Source: JAVVEG01 sp041751425
Lineage (GTDB): Bacteria > Pseudomonadota > Gammaproteobacteria > Pseudomonadales > Pseudohongiellaceae
Assembly: GCA_041751425.1 (NCBI GenBank)
Contig: JBGSXL010000010.1
Span: 37,650-101,649 of the forward strand
DNA: 64,000 nucleotides
Direction: 5' to 3'
Positions 35,427 to 44,342 of the stretch are shown here, in pieces; position 1 is the stretch's first letter; the number at the start of each line of letters is the position of its first letter. Under the pieces are notes generated by a model, which was not told the origin of the DNA, did no database searches, and saw only the letters and a program-made list of their open reading frames with translations. A program made the translations under genes and the position numbers.

Positions 35427-36818
35427 TTACTCACTGGCCAGTGCGCGGTTCTGCTTCTCTTCACGCTCAGCTACCAGCTGGTCATAACCTTCCTGATCCA
35501 GGTGAGTAATAGCAATCCAGGCGTGAGACATTTCGTCTGCAGTGCGGCTTCCACCCACTACCCACTGATCAGGATCAGGGTTATTGGGGTTATCCGCTGT
35601 GTTGTCGTACCACTGCTTGATGACCAATACGGCCCCAGTTGGAACCAGGGGTGCAACATCTTCCTCGTACAGGTGGCTGTGGTGCCAAGTAGCGCTCCAG
35701 TTGGAAACCTGGCTGATCTGCTCGGTGCGGCCAGTAGCTGGATAGAAAATCTCCAGTGAGGCAGCGCGCATGCGCAGGTGGCCGTGAGGCTGGAAGCTGT
35801 CGATGCGAACCGGGTGATCAAACGAATGGAAACCCTGTGTCATCGTTGTGCCATGCGGGGGAACAATCAGATCGCCATGACGCAGACCATACAGCTTCAG
35901 GTCCTGCTTGTACTTGGCAACTTCTTCGTAGCCTTCCGGATGTAACCAAACACCGATTTCAACCACATTGTCTTCCAGACCAGCGCCTGGTGCTGTTGCA
36001 CCTATGCCACCTGGATAAATATGGATGTCCCAACGAATGCGTGAATTGGCTGGCAGGGTACGGCACACGCCGTCAGGCATGATCTCGCCCCACTTGCCCA
36101 TTGCATATTCGGTCAACTGGCCGAAATCTTCGTAATCACCATCCTCATTCATGATTTCAACATCAGAGTTGGCATGGTGCACGATAGTCTTTGCTACGCC
36201 ACGAGGTTTAACCTGAATCGCTTTGATGCAACGATCCGAATCAAGATTGACCATAGCATATGGTCTGTGCCACATATCATTGCCGCTGGCAGGGATATCT
36301 ATAGGCGCAGAGTCAATGATCAAATTAGGTTCGCCAAATTGATCAGCGAAATTCCACTCTTCCAGATCTGGTATATCGAGTACGGGAGGAGTTCTGTCGC
36401 CCCAGTCACCCTCTGGTGAACCTTGTGCGACCCACTTGCTTATAGTGTCGATGTCTTCCTGCGACATACGCCAGTCGCCCTGCAATTCCTGAATCCCTAT
36501 GCCATGGTCATAAGCATAGGGAGGCATTTCACGACGGGCTACTTTGTAGTCGATGAGAGGTGCCCAGGGGCGGACCTGCTCATAATTAGTAAACTGCATA
36601 GGGCCGATACCACCTTCACGGTGACAAACGACGCAATTCTCATTGATGATTTCCGCCACATGATCGGCGTAGGTAACGCGGTCAGCATCGCTGATGGACA
36701 GCGAGCTGGATTGTGCTTGTGCGTGGGCGCCAAACCCCATCACAGCAAGGGCTGCAAGACCGGTTAAGGTCTTCCTGGTGCGTTGTGATTGACTCCAATA
36801 CTGCTTTCTTATTTTCAT
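35427..36818 (-). CDS. Secreted heme c / copper type II monooxygenase-like protein
   Basis: A 463-residue exported protein with a signal peptide (about residues 1-36, AQA/QS). A cytochrome-c-like domain carries ENCVVCHREGGIGPMQF (CxxCH near residue 62). The C-terminal half resembles copper ascorbate-dependent monooxygenases: IVHHANSDVEI, RWDIHIYPGG, an intact PHGHLRMRA (HxH) and the closing WYDNTADNPNNPDPDQW and RTADEMSHAW. These give a plausible set of copper ligands on both sites. It is the intact counterpart of the fusion at 33547-35280, which has lost the HxH motif. The substrate is unknown. A bidirectional terminator separates the two genes. Confidence 0.8.
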   Translation of the reverse strand: MKIRKQYWSQSQRTRKTLTGLAALAVMGFGAHAQAQSSSLSISDADRVTYADHVAEIINENCVVCHREGGIGPMQFTNYEQVRPWAPLIDYKVARREMPPYAYDHGIGIQELQGDWRMSQEDIDTISKWVAQGSPEGDWGDRTPPVLDIPDLEEWNFADQFGEPNLIIDSAPIDIPASGNDMWHRPYAMVNLDSDRCIKAIQVKPRGVAKTIVHHANSDVEIMNEDGDYEDFGQLTEYAMGKWGEIMPDGVCRTLPANSRIRWDIHIYPGGIGATAPGAGLEDNVVEIGVWLHPEGYEEVAKYKQDLKLYGLRHGDLIVPPHGTTMTQGFHSFDHPVRIDSFQPHGHLRMRAASLEIFYPATGRTEQISQVSNWSATWHHSHLYEEDVAPLVPTGAVLVIKQWYDNTADNPNNPDPDQWVVGGSRTADEMSHAWIAITHLDQEGYDQLVAEREEKQNRALASE

Positions 36819-36959
36819 AATTCCCTCTCCTCGGCATGGGTGAGCAACTATAGCAATCTAAAACTATGCCCCAAAATTGTCCACAGTTACGTTCAAAAAC
36901 TTGCAACTATTTGTGACTTTTTTTCATATAACGCAGTTTTTCGGCTTTGTAACGAAAAA

Positions 36960-37892
36960 TCATGGCGTTACAGTGACTTTTTGATAGAGATTTGTCCAGC
37001 AGCACTGGTCGCCCGCAGCGCTGTCTGATGCAGCGAAACTATCTATCATTGTGCGGATCACGTAGTCGCCTGGCTGCGAAAATGTGCCGATCACACTGGC
37101 GGTACCATAGCTATCGACCAAAGTGATCTGTTCTGCAGTATCCGGACGCATGGGGCGGCCGCGAGTGTCGAGAACTTCTTCCAAATTTGGCGCATCAGGG
37201 TGTCGAATGAATGTCACATCGCCAGGACCGCTGTACTTGCTCCAGATCAGCCGTAAGGGTACTGGTTTGGTGTATCTTGGGTCTGTGGTGTCGCGAACAG
37301 AGGGGTCTCTGGTATGTACTGTCAGTGTCAGTTCGGCACCAGCGGCTACCTGAAGAGTAGAACTGGAGATGAGACCAGTTGGTCCTGTTCCCGTGGCTCC
37401 GCCTTCTTCAAACCATCCCAATGGTTCGACTGTGCCTTGCGGGCGTGGGCGTCTATCCAGTTCGTAGGCAGTTGATTCGGCGCGCCCTGGCACCTTCGCC
37501 ACGGCGTTTTCTCCGGTTTTGATGTTCCACCATATCTCGTCATCACGGCGGTCAGCAGGTAAGATGACCGTGAATACTCCGGTTTGACGCCCGATCAGGA
37601 AATGTGTGGGTTGAGTGCCATTGAATTCAGCAGGCTCAATGAAGTTATTGGAGCCAACCGGGATATCCACCGTCTCCCCGCTGTTACGGTTCAGATAACC
37701 GAAAGATACGCTTACAGAACCATCTTCGTTCGCGTACCAGCCTTCCATGATGGGAATCACTGGCAGGCCTGTGGGTGGATTAAGGCCAAGAAATCGGCCA
37801 GGTTGCGGTTGCGCGAAAGTGCTGGAACTTGCAATGAAAAGTACCACCAGGCCCAAAGTCAAACGGGCACGCTGCAGAGATTTAATTCTCAT
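36960..37892 (-). CDS. Secreted protein of unknown function
   Basis: A 310-residue exported protein; signal peptide about residues 1-27 (TFA/QP). The mature part is predicted beta-rich, with GWYANEDGSVSVSFGYLNRNSGETVDIPVG near the N-terminus and a C-terminal segment ending DQCCWTNLYQKVTVTP with an adjacent cysteine pair. The repeated pattern of short strands suggests an immunoglobulin-like or carbohydrate-binding fold, but no family is recognised. It lies upstream of the heme c / copper monooxygenase on the same strand, 141 bp apart, so they may be expressed together. Confidence 0.68.
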   Translation of the reverse strand: MRIKSLQRARLTLGLVVLFIASSSTFAQPQPGRFLGLNPPTGLPVIPIMEGWYANEDGSVSVSFGYLNRNSGETVDIPVGSNNFIEPAEFNGTQPTHFLIGRQTGVFTVILPADRRDDEIWWNIKTGENAVAKVPGRAESTAYELDRRPRPQGTVEPLGWFEEGGATGTGPTGLISSSTLQVAAGAELTLTVHTRDPSVRDTTDPRYTKPVPLRLIWSKYSGPGDVTFIRHPDAPNLEEVLDTRGRPMRPDTAEQITLVDSYGTASVIGTFSQPGDYVIRTMIDSFAASDSAAGDQCCWTNLYQKVTVTP

Positions 37893-37992
37893 CTGGTCTA
37901 TCTCCCTGGATCAAATTTTATTTGTTGTTATATACGAGAGTGTGATCTCGCCCGTAATTGAATCAGGACTGGTCAAATCTGGCAAGCCCTAA

Positions 37993-38050
37993 AATAAATG
38001 GGGTCAGAGTAAAAATACAGTACTGTATTTTTACTCTGACCCCATTTATT
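37993..38050. repeat. 58 bp perfect palindrome (copy 1)
   Basis: Two 29-base arms, AATAAATGGGGTCAGAGTAA with its continuation and the exact complement, meet with no loop at CAGT|ACTG. It begins 100 bp upstream of the minus-strand secreted protein at 36960-37892 and ends 2 bp before the stop codon of the esterase at 38053. The central 44 bases are identical to the palindrome at 39014-39057. The GGGGTCAGAGTAAA arm resembles motifs seen with REP-type and RAYT-mobilised repeats. Confidence 0.95.
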
Positions 38051-38052
38051 AC

Positions 38053-38949
38053 TCAGTCGGACGTGGCGCTACTCGTGTCTGAGAAGAGTATTTTCGGATG
38101 AGCAAGCAGCCACTCAATCACTTTCTCGCTAAACGCATCGGATATAGCCGGGATGTGTGAGCCCGCTGCAATTGTCCACAGCTCACTGGAACCGCCGGGC
38201 TTGCAATCATTGGTATAGCGAGTAACGGTTGTCTCCAGACCTTCCAGCGTTTGCTCCAGATCCAGAGTGCCTGTTACTACACCCACTGTTGAACAACCGT
38301 TGTACTGCGCCCAACGCTCTACAGTTTCAACGGCGCCGGGATAAATGTTGCCGCGAATATCACTGCCTTGATAGGCAATGGTGCCGTCGTCAGTACCGTG
38401 TATCTGCAGCACATGAACCGGATTCGCAGGTGCAGGTTGCACATCTGTAGCTTCTGCGCCCGCCAGACTGGCGATCCCGGCGATGACGTCTGAGTGATCA
38501 TGAGCTGCCCTGTAAGACATAAAACCGCCGTTAGAATGGCCAATCAGATATACACGACGGTCGTCAATGCTGAACTGCTCTTTGACCGTGTTGATAATTG
38601 AGAGTACATACGCTGAATCGTCCAGATCGCTGGCGAAGAAATTGCAGCATGCTTTCGATGCGTTCCAGAAGCGATTGTTGCGTCCTCCGGCTTCCTCAGT
38701 GCCGTCCGGGGTAACCAACAGGTATCCGTAACGGTCGACCAAGGAGCTGAATTTCATATATTCATCCTGTCCGGCACCGCTGGAGCCATAACCGTGCAAA
38801 AGAATGACCAGAGCAGCGGGTGTGTTTGCTGCATAGCTGGAGGGTACTGTCAGCGTAATATCGCCTCGCCCGGCATCGATCATGCGGATATCGTGAGCAG
38901 ACAGGGTTGCTGTGAAGGTGAGGAGAAGTGAGCAAATCAGAATGCGCAT
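38053..38949 (-). CDS. Secreted polyhydroxybutyrate-depolymerase-like esterase (LpqC family)
   Basis: A 298-residue exported alpha/beta hydrolase. The signal peptide is residues 1-18 (LSA/HD). The oxyanion strand VILLHGYGSSG is near 48-58, the nucleophile elbow GHSNGG puts the serine at 139, an acid is probable in HGTDDGTIAY, and a histidine occurs in GSHIPAI near residue 266. This is the LpqC / PHB depolymerase group, whose members act on polyesters, feruloyl esters or acetylated glycans. The gene is bracketed by two nearly identical palindromes, one of them 2 bp from its stop codon. That arrangement could reflect acquisition as a unit or insertion of a repeat pair. Confidence 0.85.
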   Translation of the reverse strand: MRILICSLLLTFTATLSAHDIRMIDAGRGDITLTVPSSYAANTPAALVILLHGYGSSGAGQDEYMKFSSLVDRYGYLLVTPDGTEEAGGRNNRFWNASKACCNFFASDLDDSAYVLSIINTVKEQFSIDDRRVYLIGHSNGGFMSYRAAHDHSDVIAGIASLAGAEATDVQPAPANPVHVLQIHGTDDGTIAYQGSDIRGNIYPGAVETVERWAQYNGCSTVGVVTGTLDLEQTLEGLETTVTRYTNDCKPGGSSELWTIAAGSHIPAISDAFSEKVIEWLLAHPKILFSDTSSATSD

Positions 38950-39013
38950 GAAACAATCCTTTCTATGTGGATGACTTTGGAGGTTCGTAGCAAAAGAATC
39001 ACCCAGTCTAAAA

Positions 39014-39057
39014 GGGGTCAGAGTAAAAATACAGTACTGTATTTTTACTCTGACCCC
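39014..39057. repeat. 44 bp perfect palindrome (copy 2)
   Basis: Two 22-base arms, GGGGTCAGAGTAAAAATACA with its continuation, meet at CAGT|ACTG and are perfectly complementary. The 44 bases are identical to the core of copy 1 at 37993-38050. It lies between the esterase start (38949) and the end of valS (39103), and is the only notable feature of that 153 bp gap. Confidence 0.95.
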
Positions 39058-39102
39058 AATAATCCGAAGGTTAGTTTGCGAATCCCCTGTTCAGGGGTGT
39101 AA

Positions 39103-41907
39103 TCAGAGGTTCCGGATATGGATCAATTTTTCCCGCAAGGAACCGATAGCTGTCTCGGCGGCGCGTTGCCTTTCGCGCTCAGTGGCAACAATCTCTGCAG
39201 GCGCGTTATCGACAAACCGGGCATTGCTCAACTTACCAACGATGGCTTGCAAACCTTTATCCAGTTTTGCGATTTCTTTCTCGAGCCTGCCAATTTCCGC
39301 CTGTTTGTCGATAAGATCTGCCAGTGGCACCAGAATTTCCATCTCCTTGTACAACTGTGTCGCGCAGACTGGTACATCTTCGGCTGCGGCCAACCAACTG
39401 ATCTCGGATAGTTTAGCCAGCTTCATCAGGTAGGCATGATTCTGTTCCAGTCTGCGTTTGTCCTGTTCGTCACCTTTGCGCAAATACACCGGGAATGTGC
39501 GACCAGGCGCTATATCCATTTCGCCGCGAATATTGCGAATACCGATGATTACACCTTTTACCCAGTCGATATCCAGCTCAGCATCGGCATCGATCAAAGC
39601 CGTGTCCTGCTGCGGGTACGACTGCAGCATGATGGTTGCGCCGCCAATGTCCAGTAATGGAGCAACGCGCTGCCAGATCTCTTCGGTAATATATGGCATC
39701 AACGGATGAGTCAAACGCAGGCTTTGCTCCAGCACCGTTAATAAGGTCAGGCGAGTGGCTTGCGCCTGCTCCGGATGTGCGTCTGCATCCCACAGTACGG
39801 GCTTGGACAGCTCCACATACCAATCGCAGTATTCATTCCAGATGAAGTCATAAATGGCTTGAGACATCAGGTCGAAGCGATAACTCGCCATATGTTCATG
39901 CACCACGGCAATAGTTGCCTGCAGGCGGGAGAGTATCCAGCGATCCGCAAGACTGAAATCATTCCTTTGCAGCAATACAGTTTGCTGCTCTTTGCTGAAG
40001 CGAATATCTTTATCCTCGGTATTCATCATCACATAGCGCGAAGCATTCCACATCTTGTTGCAGAAATTGCGGAAGCCTTCCATGCGGCTGATATCGAATT
40101 TAATGTCACGCCCGGTTGAAGCCAGAGAATAGAAGGTGAAACGCAGAGCATCCGTACCGTATCCGGTTATGCCCTCCGGAAACGCATCGCGCGTAAATTT
40201 CTCAATCTTCTTTTCCAGTTGTGGCTGCATCAAACCTTCGGTGCGTTTGCGTAACAGTTCATCCAAAGCAATGCCGTCGATCAGGTCAATAGGGTCAAGT
40301 ATATTGCCTTTCGATTTAGACATCTTCTGGCCATTCTCATCGCGCACCAGACCAGTGATATAAACCTGCTTGAAAGGAATTTCTCCAGTGAATTTCAGAG
40401 TCATCATAATCATTCTGGCCACCCAGAAAAATATGATATCAAAGCCGGTAACCAGGACATTGGTGGGGTGGAAAGTCTTCAGTGTTTCCAGATCGTCCGG
40501 CCAGCCCAGCGTTGAGAATGTCCACAAGGCAGACGAGAACCAGGTGTCCAGTACATCTTCATCCTGCGTCAGAGCAAGCCTGGCATCCAGTGAATATTTC
40601 TCCCGCACTGCGGCTTCGGTATGACCCACATAAACATTCCCTTCAGCATCGTACCAAGCGGGAATGCGATGCCCCCACCATAATTGCCGGCTGATACACC
40701 AATCCTGAATGTCGCGCATCCACGCGAAATAAGTATTCTCCCAGCTCTTCGGAACGAACTCGATATCGCCATTTTCCACTGCTTTGATGGCAGGCTCTGC
40801 CAATGACTTCACAGCCACATACCATTGATTGGTCAGGTAAGGTTCGATGACCACGCCGGTGCGATCACCGCGCGGGACTTTCAGTTTGTGATTCTCAACT
40901 TTGATCAGCAGTCCGGCTGCATCCATGTCAGCAACCAGTTTCTTGCGTGCATCAAAGCGGTCAAGACCACGAAAATCTGTCGGAGCATTGTCGTTGATGG
41001 AGGCGTCAACAGTGAAGATATTGATCATCTCCAGATCGTGACGTTTACCCACCTCATAGTCATTGAAATCGTGCGCCGGCGTAATTTTCACACAGCCCGT
41101 TCCAAATTCCGGGTCTACATAATCATCAGCAATAATTTTAATGCGACGCTCACAAAGGGGCAGGTCAACCCATTTTCCTATCAGTGACTTGAAACGTTCA
41201 TCGTGCGGATTGACCGCTACAGCGGTATCGCCCAGCAAAGTTTCCGGACGTGTTGTTGCGATGCTGATGAATTTGTCACCGTTGGCAGTGGTCTCGCCGT
41301 CGGCCAGTGGGTATTTGAAGTACCAGAAGTAACCATCTTCCTCTTCGGAAATCACTTCCAGATCAGAAACGGCGGTATGCAGCTTCGGATCCCAGTTCAC
41401 CAGACGGTTGCCACGATAAATCAGGCCTTCGTCATACAAACGGATGAAGACTGCTTCCACGGTAGCAGATAAACCATCGTCCATCGTAAAGCGTTCACGT
41501 GACCAGTCTATGGAGGAGCCGAGGCGACGAATCTGTTGCGTGATGATATCGCCGGATTCCTGTTTCCATTCCCAGACTTTCTCGACGAATTTATCCCGCC
41601 CCAGGGTTTTACGATCAGTACCTGCTTTTTCCAGTTGCCGCTCAACCACCATTTGCGTGGCGATACCAGCGTGATCGGTACCCACCTGCCACAGTGTTTT
41701 CTTGCCCAACATGCGGTGATAACGAATCAGCGCATCCATGATGGCATTCTGGAAACCATGACCCATGTGCAAACGGCCTGTGACATTGGGTGGCGGAATG
41801 ACGATGGAGTAGGCACCGTTATCGCCCTGGGGAGTAAAGTAGCCATTCTCTTCCCAGTTCTTGTACCAATGACTTTCAATTTGCTGGGGCTGGTAAGTCT
41901 TATCCAT
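39103..41907 (-). CDS. valS: Valyl-tRNA synthetase
   Basis: A 934-residue class I synthetase that charges tRNA-Val and edits mischarged threonine. The HIGH motif is HMGH at 47-50 in PNVTGRLHMGHGF, the KMSKS loop is at 528-532 (GQKMSKSKGN) and the editing-domain residues include TTRPETLLGDTAVAV. The C-terminal arm is a predicted coiled coil (about 860-934, with LEKEIAKLDKGLQ). The ATG at 41907 is preferred to a TTG four codons earlier. It follows pepA on the same strand, as in E. coli, but holC, which normally lies between them, is absent from the 106 bp gap. A hairpin sits in that gap. Confidence 0.97.
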   Translation of the reverse strand: MDKTYQPQQIESHWYKNWEENGYFTPQGDNGAYSIVIPPPNVTGRLHMGHGFQNAIMDALIRYHRMLGKKTLWQVGTDHAGIATQMVVERQLEKAGTDRKTLGRDKFVEKVWEWKQESGDIITQQIRRLGSSIDWSRERFTMDDGLSATVEAVFIRLYDEGLIYRGNRLVNWDPKLHTAVSDLEVISEEEDGYFWYFKYPLADGETTANGDKFISIATTRPETLLGDTAVAVNPHDERFKSLIGKWVDLPLCERRIKIIADDYVDPEFGTGCVKITPAHDFNDYEVGKRHDLEMINIFTVDASINDNAPTDFRGLDRFDARKKLVADMDAAGLLIKVENHKLKVPRGDRTGVVIEPYLTNQWYVAVKSLAEPAIKAVENGDIEFVPKSWENTYFAWMRDIQDWCISRQLWWGHRIPAWYDAEGNVYVGHTEAAVREKYSLDARLALTQDEDVLDTWFSSALWTFSTLGWPDDLETLKTFHPTNVLVTGFDIIFFWVARMIMMTLKFTGEIPFKQVYITGLVRDENGQKMSKSKGNILDPIDLIDGIALDELLRKRTEGLMQPQLEKKIEKFTRDAFPEGITGYGTDALRFTFYSLASTGRDIKFDISRMEGFRNFCNKMWNASRYVMMNTEDKDIRFSKEQQTVLLQRNDFSLADRWILSRLQATIAVVHEHMASYRFDLMSQAIYDFIWNEYCDWYVELSKPVLWDADAHPEQAQATRLTLLTVLEQSLRLTHPLMPYITEEIWQRVAPLLDIGGATIMLQSYPQQDTALIDADAELDIDWVKGVIIGIRNIRGEMDIAPGRTFPVYLRKGDEQDKRRLEQNHAYLMKLAKLSEISWLAAAEDVPVCATQLYKEMEILVPLADLIDKQAEIGRLEKEIAKLDKGLQAIVGKLSNARFVDNAPAEIVATERERQRAAETAIGSLREKLIHIRNL

Positions 41908-41964
41908 GAGTTCGTTCAACTTCGAAGATGGTCGGTGATTGCGAGGTTGGAATTATAGGGGTTT

Positions 41965-41993
41965 GGAACAAAACCGCGAAAAGGTTTTGTTCC
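41965..41993. terminator. Perfect hairpin in the pepA-valS gap
   Basis: GGAACAAAACC and GGTTTTGTTCC form an 11 bp perfect stem around the 7-base loop GCGAAAA. It lies 21 bp after the pepA stop and before valS on the minus strand. There is no long U-run beyond the arm, so it may be a weak terminator, processing site or translation-control stem rather than a strong stop. On the minus strand a TATAAT follows it (complement of 41953-41958), which could give valS its own promoter. Confidence 0.55.
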
Positions 41994-42013
41994 ATATATC
42001 GATCCGTTTAAAT

Positions 42014-43519
42014 TTAATCCTTTTGACGACGCAGATATTCCACCAGTAGAGAGACAGGTCTTCCTGTAGCTCCCTTTTGCGCGCCAGACTGCCAGGCGGT
42101 GCCGGCGATGTCCAAATGCGCCCATTGGTACTTTTTGGTGAAGCGCGAGAGGAAGCAGGCTGCTGTTATTGTACCGGCTTTTGGACCACCTATGTTGGCA
42201 ATATCCGCGAAGTTACTGTCCAACAGGGGTTGATATTCATCGGCCAGGGGTAATTGCCAGACCTGATCCAGGGTGTGTTCACCAATTTCCAGCAATTCGT
42301 TTGCCAGCGGTTGGTGGTTGCTCAGCATAGCGCTGGTGTAGTCGCCAAAGGTGGCTACCGCAGCACCAGTCAACGTAGCAATATCAATCACCGTTTTCGG
42401 TTTGAATCGCTCTACATACGTCAATGCATCACACAGCACCAGCCGTCCTTCCGCATCGGTATTGAGGATCTCGATGGTCAGGCCAGCCATACTGGTAACG
42501 ATATCTCCCGGTTTGGTGGCTGTGCTGCTGGGCATGTTTTCCGCAGCGGCGATGACACCAACAACGTTGATTGGCAGCTTCAACTCGGCAACCGCATTCA
42601 TAGTGCCGAGCACGCTTGCAGCACCGCACATATCGAACTTCATCTCATCCATGTTCAAGCCGGGTTTCAGGCTGGTGCCGCCAGTATCAAAAGTAATACC
42701 CTTGCCAACCAGTACATACGGCTGACTGCCGGCTTTTTTACTGCCCTTGTATTCGATGACTATCAGGCGCGCTTCTTCCTTCGAACCGGCACTGACTGAA
42801 AGCAGAGAGCCCATGCCAAGCCTATGCATCTGCTTTTCGTTCAAAATCTGCACTTTCAGAGATTTGTGTTGCGAGCCCAGCTTGCTGGCCTGCTTGCCCA
42901 GATAATCAGGTGTACAAAAGTTGCCGGGTAGATTGCCCAACTCGCGTGCGAGATTGATGCTGTTGCCGATAGTGGCCCCGGCCTTTAACGCATCACCCAT
43001 GGTCTTGCTTTTCGTTTTAGCAGGAAATGCCACGGCGACAGATTTCAAATTGGCCGCCTCGGCCTTTTTGCTCTTGGTGTGATCGTAGCGATAAAACACC
43101 GTTTCAAACTCGATGGCTGTCTGCGTTACTGCCCAAGCCGCATCGCGGTCAGTAATGTTTAATTGTGGCAGTGTGTTGATGGCGTCTTTGCAGCCGGATT
43201 TAGCCAGTGCCTGTGCAGCCGCCTTGCTGGCCTTGCGAAAGGATTTGCCATTGAACGCCTTGGCGTCACCGCAGCCAACCAACAATACGCGTCGCGCTGC
43301 AATTCCTTTGCTTTTTTGCGCTGTGGATAAATGCACCAACAAAGTATCACCAGCCTTGCCAGCAATGTCGCCAGAGTTGAAAACTGTCGCGAGCGATTTA
43401 CCACTCAAGGCATCCAGTTCCGCAGCCTGAACTGTTGGCTTGCCGTTTGTCCAGACACCGACTACCAGGCAGTCAGTTGATTTTTTGAGGGCGTTGGTCG
43501 TTTGCAGTAGATATTTCAT
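42014..43519 (-). CDS. pepA: Leucyl aminopeptidase (cytosol aminopeptidase M17)
   Basis: A 501-residue M17 metallo-aminopeptidase that removes N-terminal residues from peptides. The dimetal-site sequences GKGITFDTGGTSLKPG (272-287), DMCGAASVLG and the signature NTDAEGRL (353-360) are intact. In some gammaproteobacteria the protein also binds DNA in Xer recombination and carAB repression; that cannot be judged here. The ATG at 43519 was chosen over an upstream start because it gives the family start; its ribosome-binding site is weak. It is divergent from the thioesterase-lptF-lptG block, with the MITE-like element inserted in the intergenic space. Confidence 0.96.
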   Translation of the reverse strand: MKYLLQTTNALKKSTDCLVVGVWTNGKPTVQAAELDALSGKSLATVFNSGDIAGKAGDTLLVHLSTAQKSKGIAARRVLLVGCGDAKAFNGKSFRKASKAAAQALAKSGCKDAINTLPQLNITDRDAAWAVTQTAIEFETVFYRYDHTKSKKAEAANLKSVAVAFPAKTKSKTMGDALKAGATIGNSINLARELGNLPGNFCTPDYLGKQASKLGSQHKSLKVQILNEKQMHRLGMGSLLSVSAGSKEEARLIVIEYKGSKKAGSQPYVLVGKGITFDTGGTSLKPGLNMDEMKFDMCGAASVLGTMNAVAELKLPINVVGVIAAAENMPSSTATKPGDIVTSMAGLTIEILNTDAEGRLVLCDALTYVERFKPKTVIDIATLTGAAVATFGDYTSAMLSNHQPLANELLEIGEHTLDQVWQLPLADEYQPLLDSNFADIANIGGPKAGTITAACFLSRFTKKYQWAHLDIAGTAWQSGAQKGATGRPVSLLVEYLRRQKD

Positions 43520-43600
43520 AAGGTTCTTTTGAAGCCTCTGGTCTGAATCGGTTGGGTAAATTTTTATGAGCCACAATCCTAAAGATATTCAGTGAGTTAA

Positions 43601-43756
43601 GGAACCTCTGAATAAGTCTATGATCGCTCTGGCCTGCAGCCGATTTCGCTGTCAAGGCGCACTTTCGCAGGCATGCGTCCGCCTGTCAAGAAAGTGCAAA
43701 GCAGTCAGTGAAATCGGTTGAAGGCCAGAGCGATCATAGACTTGTTCAGAGGTTCC
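43601..43756. mobile_element. MITE-like element with long terminal inverted repeats
   Basis: A 156 bp element starting GGAACCTCTGAATAAGTCTA and ending in its near-exact complement. The first 34 bases of each end match at 33 positions, and partial matching continues to about 55 bases. TAA trinucleotides flank both ends (43598-43600 and 43757-43759), consistent with a 3 bp target duplication. It contains no open frame and is presumably mobilised by a transposase elsewhere. It sits in the intergenic region between the divergent pepA and lptF block; the surrounding 370 bp gap holds no other gene. Confidence 0.78.
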
Positions 43757-43889
43757 TAAAGCAACAGCCATGCGAAAAGTGCAGGCAAAAGTATACTTAT
43801 GCTGAGTGCATGATTAAAATTGGCCACCTGAAAGTCCCTGCCGCTGTCAATTGCGACGTGTTAAACCGACAGATGCACCTGGAGTCACT

Positions 43890-44336
43890 ATGCCCCGCAT
43901 TAAAATCAGCATGCCTGAAGAGTTCCTCTTCACCATGCAGTATCCGGTTCGCTTCAGCGATCTTGACTATGCCAAACACCTTAATAGCGTTGCGATGGTG
44001 CATATCCTGCACGAAGCGCGCCTGCAGTTTCTGGCCAGTCTGGGATTTACAGAATCCAATATTTTCGGTTTAGGCATGGTGGTGACCGATCTGGCGATCG
44101 ATTACCGATCCGAGTCTTTCGCCAAAGATGTATTGCTGATTGATGTGGGTGTTAGCAAATTCAACCGCTATGGTTGTGATATCAGTTTTCAAGTGAGCAA
44201 CGAAGCGCTGGAGCGCGTTGTCTGCAACGCAAAAGTCGGTGTCGTCTTTTTCGATTTTGATAAACACAAAATTGCGCCTATTCCTCCCGCGTTCAGAATC
44301 CTGCTGGGTCAGTCCGAATTGGATGAGTTGGGCTAA
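43890..44336 (+). CDS. YbgC/4HBT-type thioesterase
   Basis: A 148-residue hotdog-fold acyl-CoA thioesterase. The N-terminal YPVRFSDLDYAKHLNSV carries the aspartate of the catalytic motif (DxDxxxHxNN-like) typical of the YbgC/FadM group, and FNRYGCDISFQV provides a later strand. It lies 6 bp before lptF, so the two may be co-transcribed. The ATG at 43890 with GGAGTCACT is preferred over an earlier in-frame start. The substrate is unknown. Proximity to lipopolysaccharide transport genes is not by itself evidence of a lipid-A role. Confidence 0.82.
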   Translation: MPRIKISMPEEFLFTMQYPVRFSDLDYAKHLNSVAMVHILHEARLQFLASLGFTESNIFGLGMVVTDLAIDYRSESFAKDVLLIDVGVSKFNRYGCDISFQVSNEALERVVCNAKVGVVFFDFDKHKIAPIPPAFRILLGQSELDELG

Positions 44337-44342
44337 CGCGCT

